Shown: positions 1 through 6,723 of the stretch, piece after piece
How positions within the stretch are numbered: position 1 is the first letter of the stretch
Layout of the letters: each line of letters begins with the position of its first letter
DNA from: an uncultured Collinsella sp.
GTDB lineage: Bacteria; Actinomycetota; Coriobacteriia; Coriobacteriales; Coriobacteriaceae
Assembly: GCA_958439425.1 (NCBI GenBank)
Contig: CAUBVH010000036.1
Span: 1 to 9,384, forward strand
Length of the DNA stretch: 9,384 nt
Reading direction: 5' to 3'
Notes under the pieces: generated by a model
Database searches by the model: none
What the model was told of the DNA's origin: nothing
What the model saw: only the letters and a program-made list of their open reading frames with translations
Program-made: the position numbers and the translations under genes

Positions 1-121
1 CGAGCGGGGGCTCCTGTCTTTTTAGTGCCCTCGGATTGGGTCATAGTGTCTGTCGGTGCCATAGCATCGGCGTTTGTGTTGTTGACAGAAGGCCTCTCAT
101 GGGTAGTCGTTGGGGATGTTC

Positions 122-244
122 TTAAATGACTAGTCGAAAGGGACACTCTTGTCGGCACTTGGGGACAGTCCCTGAGTGCCGGCAGATTGGGACACTCCTT
201 TGCAAGATGGCTGCGAAGACTGTCCCCAACGACTAGTCATTTAA
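122..244. repeat. Nested palindromic intergenic element (REP/MITE-like)
   Basis: The ends are inverted repeats: 122-136 (TTAAATGACTAGTCG) is the exact reverse complement of 230-244. The match continues imperfectly inward to 29-nt arms (122-150 and 216-244, about 25 of 29 matching). A second overlapping inverted pair, TAGTCGTTGGGGA at 104-116 and its complement at 223-235, shares the right arm. In the middle, 153-181 can fold as a near-perfect hairpin with a 13-bp stem (two G-T pairs) and a CAG triloop built around GGGGACAGTCCC. GGGACACTC occurs twice as a direct repeat (140-148 and 189-197). No ORF lies within. The GGGGACAG-type palindrome resembles repeats moved by REP-associated tyrosine (Y1) transposases, but that link is inference. 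It could also act as a transcript-end structure for the gene upstream of the window. Confidence 0.6.
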
Positions 245-287
245 TGCACCAGTTTCTGTCGAGTCGGTGCGGTTTGCTGGTTGCTCG

Positions 288-293
288 TATAAT
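288..293 (+). promoter_or_regulatory. Candidate -10 box for tgt
   Basis: A perfect TATAAT lies 37 nt before the tgt start, which would give a leader of about 30 nt. No convincing TTGACA-like -35 lies 16-18 nt upstream, so the call rests on the -10 match and its position. Confidence 0.4.
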
Positions 294-330
294 GGTCTGC
301 GTATGAACCGCAACCAAGGAGTTCCAGTTT

Positions 331-1470
331 ATGGACCAGAGCCTCTTTAAATTCGACCTGATCGCCGAGGACCCGACGACGCACGCGCGTGCCGGCGTGT
401 TGCACACCCCGCACGGCGACATCGAGACGCCGATCTTTATGCCCGTGGGCACCAAGGCAAACGTCAAGGGCATCCCCACCGAGACCGTTAAGCAGCTCGG
501 TGCGCAGATTGTGCTCGCCAACACCTACCACCTGTCCATGCGTCCCGGCGAGGACACCATCGCCGAGCTGGGCGGACTGCATAAGTTCATGAACTGGCAT
601 GGCCCCATCCTCACCGACTCGGGCGGATTCCAGGTGTTTAGCCATAACGACGCCGTCAAGCTCACTGACGAGGGCGTGCGCTTTATCGTCAATGACTACG
701 ACGGCCGCCACGTGTTCTGGACGCCCGAGGACAACATGGCAATCGCCATGAAGCTCGGCTCCGACATCTGCATGCAGCTCGATCAGTGCCCCGGCTATCC
801 CGCCACGCGCGCCTACGTCGAGCGCGCCGTGGAGCTGTCGAGCATGTGGGCCGAGCGCTGCTACAAGGCTCACACCCGCGATGACCAGGCACTCTTTGGC
901 ATCGTCCAGGGTGGCATGCATCTGGATCTGCGCCTGCGATCGCTGCGCCACCTGGAGGAGTGCGGCGACTTCCCCGGTTACGGCATCGGCGGCTACTCGG
1001 TGGGCGAGGACCACGAGACCATGTTCGAGACGCTGGCGCCGCTGGTTTCCGAGTACATGCCTAAGCACAAGCCGCGCTACCTCATGGGCGTCGGCAACCC
1101 TACCACGCTCGTGCGCGGCGTTGGCGTGGGCATCGACATGTTCGACTGCGTGCTGCCGACGCGCACCGGCCGCATGGGCACGGCATTCTCCAGCGAGGGT
1201 CGCCTCAACTTCCGCAACGCCCGCTTTGCGCACGACGACGGCCCCATCGACCCCACCTGCACCTGCCCGGTGTGCACGGGCGGCTACAGCCGCGCGCTCA
1301 TCCGCCACATGGTCACGCAGAAGGAGATGCTCGGCGGCATTCTGCTTTCGATGCACAACATCTACTACCTGCTCAACCTTATGCAGCGCGCCCGCCAGGC
1401 CATTATCGAGGGCCGCTACGGCGCGTTTGTGAGCGACTGGATGAACAGCCCTGCGGCGGTGGACTACTAA
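331..1470 (+). CDS. tgt: Queuine/preQ1 tRNA-guanine transglycosylase
   Basis: Bacterial-type Tgt exchanges guanine-34 in the anticodon of tRNAs for Asp, Asn, His and Tyr for a 7-deazaguanine base, the cytosolic base-exchange step of queuosine modification. The 379-residue length is normal and the TIM-barrel signatures are intact: TDSGGFQVF with Asp96, the family's base-recognition aspartate; FDCVLPTRTGR with Asp272, the covalent nucleophile position; and a zinc site C310-x-C312-x2-C315 with His342. The start is fixed by AAGGAG at 316-321, nine bases before the ATG. The base pocket reads GGYSVGE (about 220-226) where GGLAVGE or GGLSVGE is usual. No queA or preQ1 synthesis genes are nearby, so whether the cell makes preQ1 or salvages queuine cannot be told here. 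Transcription probably ends at 1620-1667. Confidence 0.97.
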   Translation: MDQSLFKFDLIAEDPTTHARAGVLHTPHGDIETPIFMPVGTKANVKGIPTETVKQLGAQIVLANTYHLSMRPGEDTIAELGGLHKFMNWHGPILTDSGGFQVFSHNDAVKLTDEGVRFIVNDYDGRHVFWTPEDNMAIAMKLGSDICMQLDQCPGYPATRAYVERAVELSSMWAERCYKAHTRDDQALFGIVQGGMHLDLRLRSLRHLEECGDFPGYGIGGYSVGEDHETMFETLAPLVSEYMPKHKPRYLMGVGNPTTLVRGVGVGIDMFDCVLPTRTGRMGTAFSSEGRLNFRNARFAHDDGPIDPTCTCPVCTGGYSRALIRHMVTQKEMLGGILLSMHNIYYLLNLMQRARQAIIEGRYGAFVSDWMNSPAAVDY

Positions 1471-1619
1471 GAGCGGCGCGGGCGCTTGCAAAGCGCGGGC
1501 AACGGCAAGGGACGAGCGCCGGCCGGTCATCACGTTCGCTAACACCGTCTGCGCGACCGATGACCGATAGCTTGCAAGCACTTGATGCATCGTGGGTACC
1601 ATACCGAATAGTTGATGTT
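1471..1619. other. tgt 3' intergenic region with short palindromes
   Basis: This non-coding stretch between tgt and the next terminator holds a small hairpin (GCGCTT 1482-1487, AAGCGC 1491-1496), a tandem GACCGAT duplication (1555-1568), and the palindromes GCTTGCAAGC (1570-1579) and GATGCATC (1584-1591). TTGATG at 1582-1587 could be a -35 for the downstream gene, but the possible -10 sequences (TACCAT 1597-1602 or CCGAAT 1604-1609) are weak. If this is the promoter, the leader would begin just before the terminator hairpin. No ORF here is convincing. Confidence 0.35.
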
Positions 1620-1667
1620 CGGGCGGGTGTTTGGCGCATGGCGTCGACCCCGCCCGTTTTTCTTTTT
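1620..1667 (+). terminator. Intrinsic terminator after tgt, possible leader attenuator
   Basis: CGGGCGGG at 1620-1627 pairs perfectly with CCCGCCCG at 1649-1656, followed at once by a long T tract (1657-1667, broken by one C). This is a classical Rho-independent terminator on the plus strand. It ends only a few bases before the ribosome site of the next gene (AGGAG 1674-1678). It therefore either ends tgt transcription with the next promoter overlapping it, or sits in the downstream gene's 5' leader as an attenuator. Confidence 0.8.
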
Positions 1668-1683
1668 CTCGATAGGAGTACCC

Positions 1684-2442
1684 ATGATTAAGAATGAAAA
1701 CGTCGAGGGCGAGCCTGCCTACGACGAGACGTACCGCCGCGGCCCCGTGGTCATGCGCGGCCCCATGATTCCTAAGGACAACACCTATGCCAACTTGCTG
1801 GCGCCCGAGGAGTCGACCGACTGGCTGCATGCCGATCCGTGGCGCGTGCTGCGCATTCAGGCAGAGTTTGTCGATGGTTTTGGCGCGCTTGCCGAGCTTG
1901 GTCCTGCAGTGACCATCTTCGGCAGCGCCCGCACGCCCAAGACCGATCCGCTCTACAAGGCGGCGCGCACGGTCGGTCGCAAGATCGCCCAGCGCGGCGT
2001 GGCGGTTATCACCGGCGGCGGTCCCGGCGTCATGGAGGCGGCCAACAGGGGAGCGGCGAGTGTCAACGGCAAGTCGGTCGGCTTGGGTATCGAGCTTCCG
2101 CACGAGCACGGGCTCAACAAATACGTGAACCTTGGCATGGACTTCCGTTACTTCTTTGTGCGCAAGACTATGTTCGTCAAATACAGCTCGGGCGCTATTG
2201 TGTTTCCCGGCGGGTTTGGCACGCTCGACGAGATGTTCGAGGTGCTCACGCTGGTGCAGACGCACAAGGTAAAGCGCATGCCGCTCGTTTTGGTGGGCAC
2301 CGAGTACTGGCGGGGCCTGTTCGACTGGCTTAATGGCCCGGTGATGGACACCGGTATGATCAGCCCGCTCGATCCGGAGCTGGTGCACATTACCGACGAC
2401 CTCAACGAGGCCGTCGATATCGCCCTGAGCGGGCTGATGTAG
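1684..2442 (+). CDS. TIGR00730/LOG-family Rossmann-fold protein
   Basis: The 252-residue protein belongs to the LOG family (formerly 'lysine decarboxylase-like'), whose studied members hydrolyse nucleoside 5'-monophosphates to base and ribose 5-phosphate, as in cytokinin activation. Key motifs are present: ITGGGPGVMEAANRG (from about residue 109), which binds the phosphate; Arg160 in VRKTMF; and PGGFGTLDEMFE (175-186) with Glu183 of the PGGxGTxxE signature. An N-terminal extension of about 60 residues precedes the Rossmann core (TIFGSAR). The start at 1684 has AGGAG at 1674-1678, five bases upstream; the longer in-frame start at 1612 would run through the terminator hairpin and is rejected. 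The real substrate is unknown; a nucleotide salvage or housekeeping role is inferred. The gene appears monocistronic. Confidence 0.9.
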   Translation: MIKNENVEGEPAYDETYRRGPVVMRGPMIPKDNTYANLLAPEESTDWLHADPWRVLRIQAEFVDGFGALAELGPAVTIFGSARTPKTDPLYKAARTVGRKIAQRGVAVITGGGPGVMEAANRGAASVNGKSVGLGIELPHEHGLNKYVNLGMDFRYFFVRKTMFVKYSSGAIVFPGGFGTLDEMFEVLTLVQTHKVKRMPLVLVGTEYWRGLFDWLNGPVMDTGMISPLDPELVHITDDLNEAVDIALSGLM

Positions 2443-2470
2443 GGCGAGCGTGCCTGTCGTTGTAGTGATG

Positions 2471-2510
2471 AGAAGGCAGGCTGATGCTATTTAACATCAG
2501 TCTGCCTTCT
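2471..2510. repeat. Long inverted repeat upstream of the toxin-antitoxin operon
   Basis: AGAAGGCAGGCTGATG (2471-2486) pairs with 2495-2510 at 15 of 16 positions, the exception being a G-T pair; the loop is the 8-nt CTATTTAA. No T tract follows on either strand, so a standard terminator is unlikely. It ends 8 nt before the candidate -10 box (TATACT 2519-2524), covering the region where a -35 would sit. A third half-site, CTGATG, recurs at 2523-2528. Type II antitoxins of the RelB/DinJ family repress their own operons by binding dyads at the promoter, so an operator role is plausible. A transcript-end or repeat element behind the LOG gene is the alternative. Confidence 0.55.
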
Positions 2511-2518
2511 AAATTGGG

Positions 2519-2524
2519 TATACT
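2519..2524 (+). promoter_or_regulatory. Candidate -10 box of the toxin-antitoxin operon
   Basis: TATACT (one mismatch to TATAAT) lies 31 nt upstream of the antitoxin start, giving a short leader. TTAACA at 2491-2496, in the loop of the inverted repeat, resembles a -35 but its 22-nt spacing is too long for standard use. Confidence 0.4.
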
Positions 2525-2555
2525 GATGCAAAAGACGAGAGCGAGGAGGTCGCGT

Positions 2556-2855
2556 ATGTCTACTGCAACGGTTAAGCCTACGACGGTTCGCATCGAAGAG
2601 GGGCTCAAGGAACAGGCGACTGAGTTTTTGGATACGGTTGGTCTGAGTCTCAATTCGTATCTCAACCTTGCTGTTCGGCAGCTGGTAAATCAACGAAAGA
2701 TTCCTTTTGAGATCGTAGGAAGGGCGGAGGTGCCCAACGAGGCAACGAGGCGTGCCATGGTGATCGCCGAAGCTCATGAGTTGGGGATTCTGCCGGACGA
2801 CAGCCCGTCATTCAATAACGCTGATGAGCTTATATCATTCCTCGATGAGGACTAG
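2556..2855 (+). CDS. dinJ: RelB/DinJ-family type II antitoxin
   Basis: The 99-residue protein has a ribbon-helix-helix N terminus (TTVRIEEGLKEQA about 9-21, then a helix through LSLNSYLNLAVRQLV, 30-44). It is followed by the RelB/DinJ hallmark IPFEI (49-53) and an acidic, probably flexible C terminus that would wrap the toxin. As in the family, it should neutralise the adjacent toxin and, with it, bind the operon promoter. The start at 2556 has AGGAGG (2544-2549) six bases upstream; an in-frame ATG at 2484 inside the upstream hairpin has no comparable site. It ends 2 nt before the toxin start, so translation is likely coupled. Codon use is less GC-biased than in tgt or the LOG gene, consistent with horizontal acquisition. 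Confidence 0.88.
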   Translation: MSTATVKPTTVRIEEGLKEQATEFLDTVGLSLNSYLNLAVRQLVNQRKIPFEIVGRAEVPNEATRRAMVIAEAHELGILPDDSPSFNNADELISFLDED

Positions 2856-2857
2856 CG

Positions 2858-3166
2858 ATGTTTGAGATTAAGGTCGAGGCTCAGTTTAAGGCGGATTACA
2901 AACGGGCGATGCGCATCCATCCGCAGCTAAAAACCGAGTTTAAGGCGGCGGTCGCAGAGCTTGCGGCTCACGGCTCGCTTCCCGCGGAATATGGTGCCCA
3001 CGAGCTTTCAAACCCGGGCGGCAACTACAACGGCCACATCGATTTCCATCTATCCGATGGCTTGGTCGATGTGGTCGTTCTGTACTTGCCGCATAAGACT
3101 AATCCTGTGATCCGACTGGTGAGAATGGGCTCGCATGAGGAGTTATTTCAGGGCCCGCAGGGCTGA
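2858..3166 (+). CDS. yafQ: YafQ-family mRNA interferase toxin
   Basis: This 102-residue RelE/YafQ-superfamily toxin would cleave mRNA on the ribosome in the A site when released from the antitoxin. The YafQ catalytic histidine/aspartate pattern is visible: His48 (GAHEL), His64 and Asp67 (DFHLSD), and His93 in the C-terminal GSHEELF. These correspond to E. coli YafQ His50, His63, Asp67 and His87, with Asp67 shifted by one residue relative to His64. Length matches the family (about 90-100). The ATG lies 2 nt after the antitoxin stop with only a weak ribosome site inside the antitoxin end, as expected for coupled translation. The gene converges with the helicase gene, whose stop lies 63 bp downstream. 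It looks intact and is probably functional. Confidence 0.87.
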   Translation: MFEIKVEAQFKADYKRAMRIHPQLKTEFKAAVAELAAHGSLPAEYGAHELSNPGGNYNGHIDFHLSDGLVDVVVLYLPHKTNPVIRLVRMGSHEELFQGPQG

Positions 3167-3190
3167 TTGCTCGCTTATGTTTCGCGGGGA

Positions 3191-3240
3191 AATAGGGATT
3201 GATTCGCGGCCGATTGGCTAAAACAGCCCCTATTCCACCG
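3191..3240. repeat. Palindromic repeat, left copy (A)
   Basis: This sequence matches the right copy at 6731-6780 at about 40 of 50 positions without gaps; the shared core is TTGGCTAAAAC preceded by TTCGCGGC. It is itself palindromic: AATAGGG (3191-3197) pairs with CCCTATT (3228-3234), and a small GGCT/AGCC stem lies inside. It overlaps the stop codon of the minus-strand helicase gene and lies in the convergent gap behind the toxin. Without a T tract it is a poor terminator. It could be a dispersed REP-like repeat or part of an island boundary. Confidence 0.55.
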
Positions 3241-6200
3241 TAACTGTTGGAGACGTCCCGTTCGTGGCTGCGACCTCCAGTTCTCCTCTTCGCTGGATTT
3301 CGCTTAAAAGCTCGGCTGCAACTTCGCTGCTTTTGAAACGGATGCTGCAGTCCTTTTTCTTAGGAAAGGCCAGTAACGGGATAGTTCCGTACCAGACGGT
3401 TTCCTCGTCAATTACTGACGCGCGCAGGCGCCCTTCGGCTTTGATGGAATAGTCGACGTTCATCTCGGTAAAAATCGCTTTCACGTCATTGTGCGGAGTC
3501 GAGGCAATTGAAATCTCAAGGGCAATCCCACGGGCGGCGGCGCCTGTGAGTACGGCAGCGAGCTTTGCGAGGCATGCAGCGGATGCGTAGGGCGCGGCAA
3601 TAAAAATGCTTTTCGTTGCGCGCTCGATGTCATCCGCTAAGGCCTCCACGGCCCTTGCCGGCCTAACGAGGATGTTTTGATCGGCCCGTTTGTTGTCATT
3701 TGCTGCAAAGACTTCATACCCCAGCTTGGCGTAGGTCTTGAGTCTCTTCTGGTACATGTGCGCGAGCATGGGTATCGACAAATCAACATAGTCGAATATC
3801 TCAACCCGCTGCTTGCCCTCGTGACTTCTATGTAGCCTGCCTGCCTGCTGCGTTATGCTGCCGTCCCAAGATATCGGTGTGGCAATGAGCAGAGTGTCAA
3901 GGTAAGACAGGTCGAAACCCTCGCCCAGAAGGCCTTCGGTTGCGATGATAATTCGATGCTCATGCTCGAAGCCGGGAAGGCTGTTCAGTATTGCCTTTCT
4001 TTCTTTGGCGTCGATTTCTCCGGTTAAGAGTATAGGTTCGTGTCCGCGGCTTTGAAGCAGCCTACATAGCTCTTCGGCATGTTTTTTCCTTTTGGATAGC
4101 ACAAGCGGATGTCGACCGTTTGACGCGGTCTCGAGGGCATCGTCGACAATTGCTTCGTTTCTCGCTGTGTGCGCACACAGGAGATCGAGAACTTGATTAA
4201 AGGACGCCCCTGGTTCGTAGGCGGGTAGTCGAACTCCGGTAAAACGCGGCCTAACAACGCGCTGAATTCCCTGTTGGATTGCTTGCGTTTTTGGATCAAT
4301 GACATGGCGAAGCGGGCCGCAGAGCATTGAGAGTGCTCGCGTGAGTCCGTCCGAGCGTTCGGGCGTCGCGGAAAGGCCGTATACATATTTGGCTGGAGCG
4401 GATTTGAGGACGAGCTCAAGCTGTGGTGCGGCTGCATGGTGACATTCATCACAGATGATGAGGCCGTAATCACGAACGAACTCCTTGGCTATTGGTTCTC
4501 CGGTCTGGGGGTCCTTGCTGGACAGAGACTGGAATGAAGCAATGTCGATGAGATGGCTTATGGTGGTTTTGCCTCCTCCGATTTGGCCAATGAGCGGAGG
4601 CTGCCTTTTACTGATTCGTCCTTTTGGGGTTCGAACTGGCTTTCTGTTATCCGTAATGTCGATAAACCGTTCGAGCTGGGATTTCCATTGGGCAATGAGC
4701 GCAGTCTTGGGAACGATGACAAGCGTTGGAAGACCGATGGCAGCAATAAGATAGGCCCCAATGACGGTTTTCCCGAAACCCGTCGGCGCGGACATGATCC
4801 CGTCTTCATAGTTGAGCATCTGTTCGGCGGCAATTTGCTGTTCAGGGCGAAGAGCCCCTTTAAATGTCATCACAATTGGATTGCCCGACATGCGCTTGTC
4901 TGAATAGTGAGCAGAAGCGCCGACTTCTTGAAGCAGCCGCTCGAGTTGAGCTTTACAGCCTCTGGGAATCGCAACGCAGCCATCTCTAAGTTCACTGAGG
5001 TCTATGTACCGCGGTTTGCCAAATACTGATTGGTGCATTGATTGGGCACGGAAGAATTCCGGGTTGGCAAATGTTGCAAGCCTGCGAACCTCCATCTGGG
5101 CGGCCGGACTCAGAGATCTTTCGGTTATGTAGAGCATATCGGCTTGCGTGACGGGTAGCGATGACGGGAAGTCCTGCAGCGTGAGCGGAAGCCGCTTTCG
5201 CGGCCTCTGAGAATGTGGCGCGGCGGTGTTTCCCGCCACTGCAGCTGATATTCCATGCGGTTTATTGTCGATGCTTTCGATTAGATTTTGCACCGTTGCA
5301 TGTGGAACCAGCTGAATTTGTGAAAGGTAAAGCCATTGATCGGGAAAGGGCTCAAATTGCTCGTCAACAAATACACTGTTCCCTTTTCGCTGCGCTTTTC
5401 CTTGAAAAGGCAGTGCTATGAGATTTCCGAAGCCGCCCTCAGGAATGGTGGACTGCGCGGGCAGCATCCGGTCAAAAGCTTCAAAGGTGATTGTCTTGTT
5501 GAGCGCCGCCGCTTCGGTGATAAGGCTGCTTCCAAATTCTCGTGCGATCTTTGCGCTGGTGAGCTCTAGGAAGAAAAACCAGACATGTGCGCCGTTACCT
5601 GATCTCGATCGCTCGACTGCAGCATCGATCCCATGGTTTTTTGCGACAAGCCGAATGGCGTTTGTCGCTTCTTTCCAATCGGCTCCGTCAAAGTCGATGA
5701 CCAGGACTTTTGTGTTACTGTCACTATCGAGAACGTATTGACCTATGACGTCTCGGAGCCTGTCGTCGTTGCCTTTGAAATGGGCGATGATCGCGGCATC
5801 GCTCAGCTTGGGGAAGATGCGGTTGCCGCATTCCGCGCATTTGGTTTTCTGACGATTTACTTTGGGGCAAATGCCTGCCTTCCATTCATTTGCGCAGGCG
5901 GGTGTATAGCCGATGCCCCCGTCTTTTCTGCGGTACCCATGAGCGTAAACATCTTTGCGGCCAGTAAAGAGATTGCGAAAGAGTTCCAGTTTGTCGCGCG
6001 CTGGGCTCGCACTGGTGACGATTCCTTCGACCTGTGCCCGTCTATCGAAAGATTCGCCAGCTTTCTCCCATTCTTCCAGTGTTGCGTAACGGATGTCTGG
6101 ACCGTTGCCGCAGATGACGATTTGGCTGTGCGGCTCCGATACATGGGCGACGGTTTTCTTGAATTGGAATAGCGTACCCCCGATGAGGGCGTATTGATGC

Positions 6201-6241
6201 GTGACGGTGCTCATGTAAATGCCGTTCTTGTCGGAGTTCAT
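3230..6241 (-). CDS. TOTE-type primase / SF2 helicase / PLD-like fusion protein
   Basis: This 1003-residue protein has three modules. Residues ~80-310 are an archaeo-eukaryotic primase of the TOTE conflict-system type, with a Cys cluster (C116, C125, C135, C138), a VIDFDG metal motif (Asp183, Asp185), SGNGAHVW with His219, and GGFGNLIALP. Residues ~460-830 are a superfamily 2 helicase: Walker A APTGFGKT (485-492), DECHH (598-602), SATP (624-627), and QQAGRLHR motif VI (798-805). Residues ~868-980 are phospholipase-D-like, but the HxK position reads R940-A-S942, so nuclease activity is doubtful. Family proteins are predicted to counter invasive elements by priming or unwinding DNA; this is inferred from domain content. 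The start at 6241 is the longest; Met10 (6214) is an alternative, and neither has a good ribosome site. It appears monocistronic, and its less GC-rich codon use suggests transfer. Confidence 0.9.
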   Translation of the reverse strand: MNSDKNGIYMSTVTHQYALIGGTLFQFKKTVAHVSEPHSQIVICGNGPDIRYATLEEWEKAGESFDRRAQVEGIVTSASPARDKLELFRNLFTGRKDVYAHGYRRKDGGIGYTPACANEWKAGICPKVNRQKTKCAECGNRIFPKLSDAAIIAHFKGNDDRLRDVIGQYVLDSDSNTKVLVIDFDGADWKEATNAIRLVAKNHGIDAAVERSRSGNGAHVWFFFLELTSAKIAREFGSSLITEAAALNKTITFEAFDRMLPAQSTIPEGGFGNLIALPFQGKAQRKGNSVFVDEQFEPFPDQWLYLSQIQLVPHATVQNLIESIDNKPHGISAAVAGNTAAPHSQRPRKRLPLTLQDFPSSLPVTQADMLYITERSLSPAAQMEVRRLATFANPEFFRAQSMHQSVFGKPRYIDLSELRDGCVAIPRGCKAQLERLLQEVGASAHYSDKRMSGNPIVMTFKGALRPEQQIAAEQMLNYEDGIMSAPTGFGKTVIGAYLIAAIGLPTLVIVPKTALIAQWKSQLERFIDITDNRKPVRTPKGRISKRQPPLIGQIGGGKTTISHLIDIASFQSLSSKDPQTGEPIAKEFVRDYGLIICDECHHAAAPQLELVLKSAPAKYVYGLSATPERSDGLTRALSMLCGPLRHVIDPKTQAIQQGIQRVVRPRFTGVRLPAYEPGASFNQVLDLLCAHTARNEAIVDDALETASNGRHPLVLSKRKKHAEELCRLLQSRGHEPILLTGEIDAKERKAILNSLPGFEHEHRIIIATEGLLGEGFDLSYLDTLLIATPISWDGSITQQAGRLHRSHEGKQRVEIFDYVDLSIPMLAHMYQKRLKTYAKLGYEVFAANDNKRADQNILVRPARAVEALADDIERATKSIFIAAPYASAACLAKLAAVLTGAAARGIALEISIASTPHNDVKAIFTEMNVDYSIKAEGRLRASVIDEETVWYGTIPLLAFPKKKDCSIRFKSSEVAAELLSEIQRRGELEVAATNGTSPTVTVE

Positions 6242-6420
6242 TGAAATGAGGGTACGTTATTTTGATTTTTAAGGGACTCGACTCTGATTTTGGTTCGGTG
6301 ATAGCGGAGTACAGCTCCGTGAGTGGTGTTTGGCTGATGTCAAAATGTGCGGTAGCTGTTGCTGAATGGGTTTTGGCGGCCATGAGGTGGGCTGGAGGCG
6401 CAGGAAACTATCCTCGAATA
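6242..6420. other. Upstream region of the helicase gene
   Basis: No gene is convincing here. A TTGACA box on the minus strand (6338-6343) points toward the helicase gene but has no good -10 at 16-18 nt. A short dyad, CGGAG/CTCCG (6305-6319), lies just downstream of it. Because the terminator at 6789-6829 should block read-through from the degV side, the helicase promoter must lie between here and about 6788. Confidence 0.3.
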
Positions 6421-6652
6421 GACCCTGTGGGCAAAAAATGGCAAATATGAGTACTGTGGTTTGAGCAGTAACATATCATCTGGAAAGTATTTAAGACCAA
6501 TCGATTCGGATTGGATATAATCAACCCTCTAAACATGGCGATTCGGGACTTTATGACGCTCGGAATTGGCGGAAGATGGCAAATTCAGCCAGATTTCGCT
6601 GTTACTAAACCGGTAACAGTACTCATATTTGCCATTTTTTGCCCAGAGGGTA
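6421..6652. repeat. MITE-like element with 37-nt inverted ends
   Basis: The ends, 6421-6457 and 6616-6652, are reverse complements at 35 of 37 positions, including an uninterrupted run from GGGCAAAAAATGG through ATGAGTACTGT. Similarity continues inward with small gaps (GGTTT and AGTAAC blocks). The interior of about 158 bp holds a hairpin CTGTTAC/GTAACAG (6599-6619), a dyad CCAATC/GATTGG (6497-6514), and directly after it a perfect TATAAT (6516-6521). No transposase or other convincing ORF is inside. Size and symmetry suit a non-autonomous miniature element, but no clear target-site duplication is seen, so this could instead be a large structured intergenic repeat. Confidence 0.6.
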
Positions 6653-6723
6653 TCGCAAGGGGGTTGGACAAAGCATCGATCGCCGCCAATTTCTCGATTG
6701 GCTGGTTGGGCGGCAATGAAGTT

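Noticed and set aside
1..23. Possible terminator tail (GAGC/GCTC then TTTTT)
   Set aside because: Only a 4-bp stem is visible and the sequence is cut by the window edge, so it cannot be supported.
82..87. Perfect TTGACA before the first palindrome
   Set aside because: No acceptable -10 box at 16-18 nt; TAGTCG at 104 is too poor a match.
241..2388. 715-residue minus-strand ORF across tgt and the LOG gene
   Set aside because: It is antisense to two well-supported genes; its His/Ala/Val/Arg-rich composition is typical of a shadow of GC-rich coding DNA.
4552..4584. Second Walker A-like motif (GQIGGGKTT, residues 552-560) in the helicase protein
   Set aside because: It lies in the segment between motifs I and II where relatives carry IGGGK-type text without P-loop function; the true Walker A is at 485-492.
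6338..6343. Minus-strand TTGACA as the helicase promoter
   Set aside because: No -10-like hexamer at 16-18 nt; mentioned only in the description of the upstream region.
6042..6383. 113-codon minus-strand ORF overlapping the helicase N terminus
   Set aside because: Mostly overlaps the helicase coding region in another frame; the non-overlapping part shows no family features or ribosome site.
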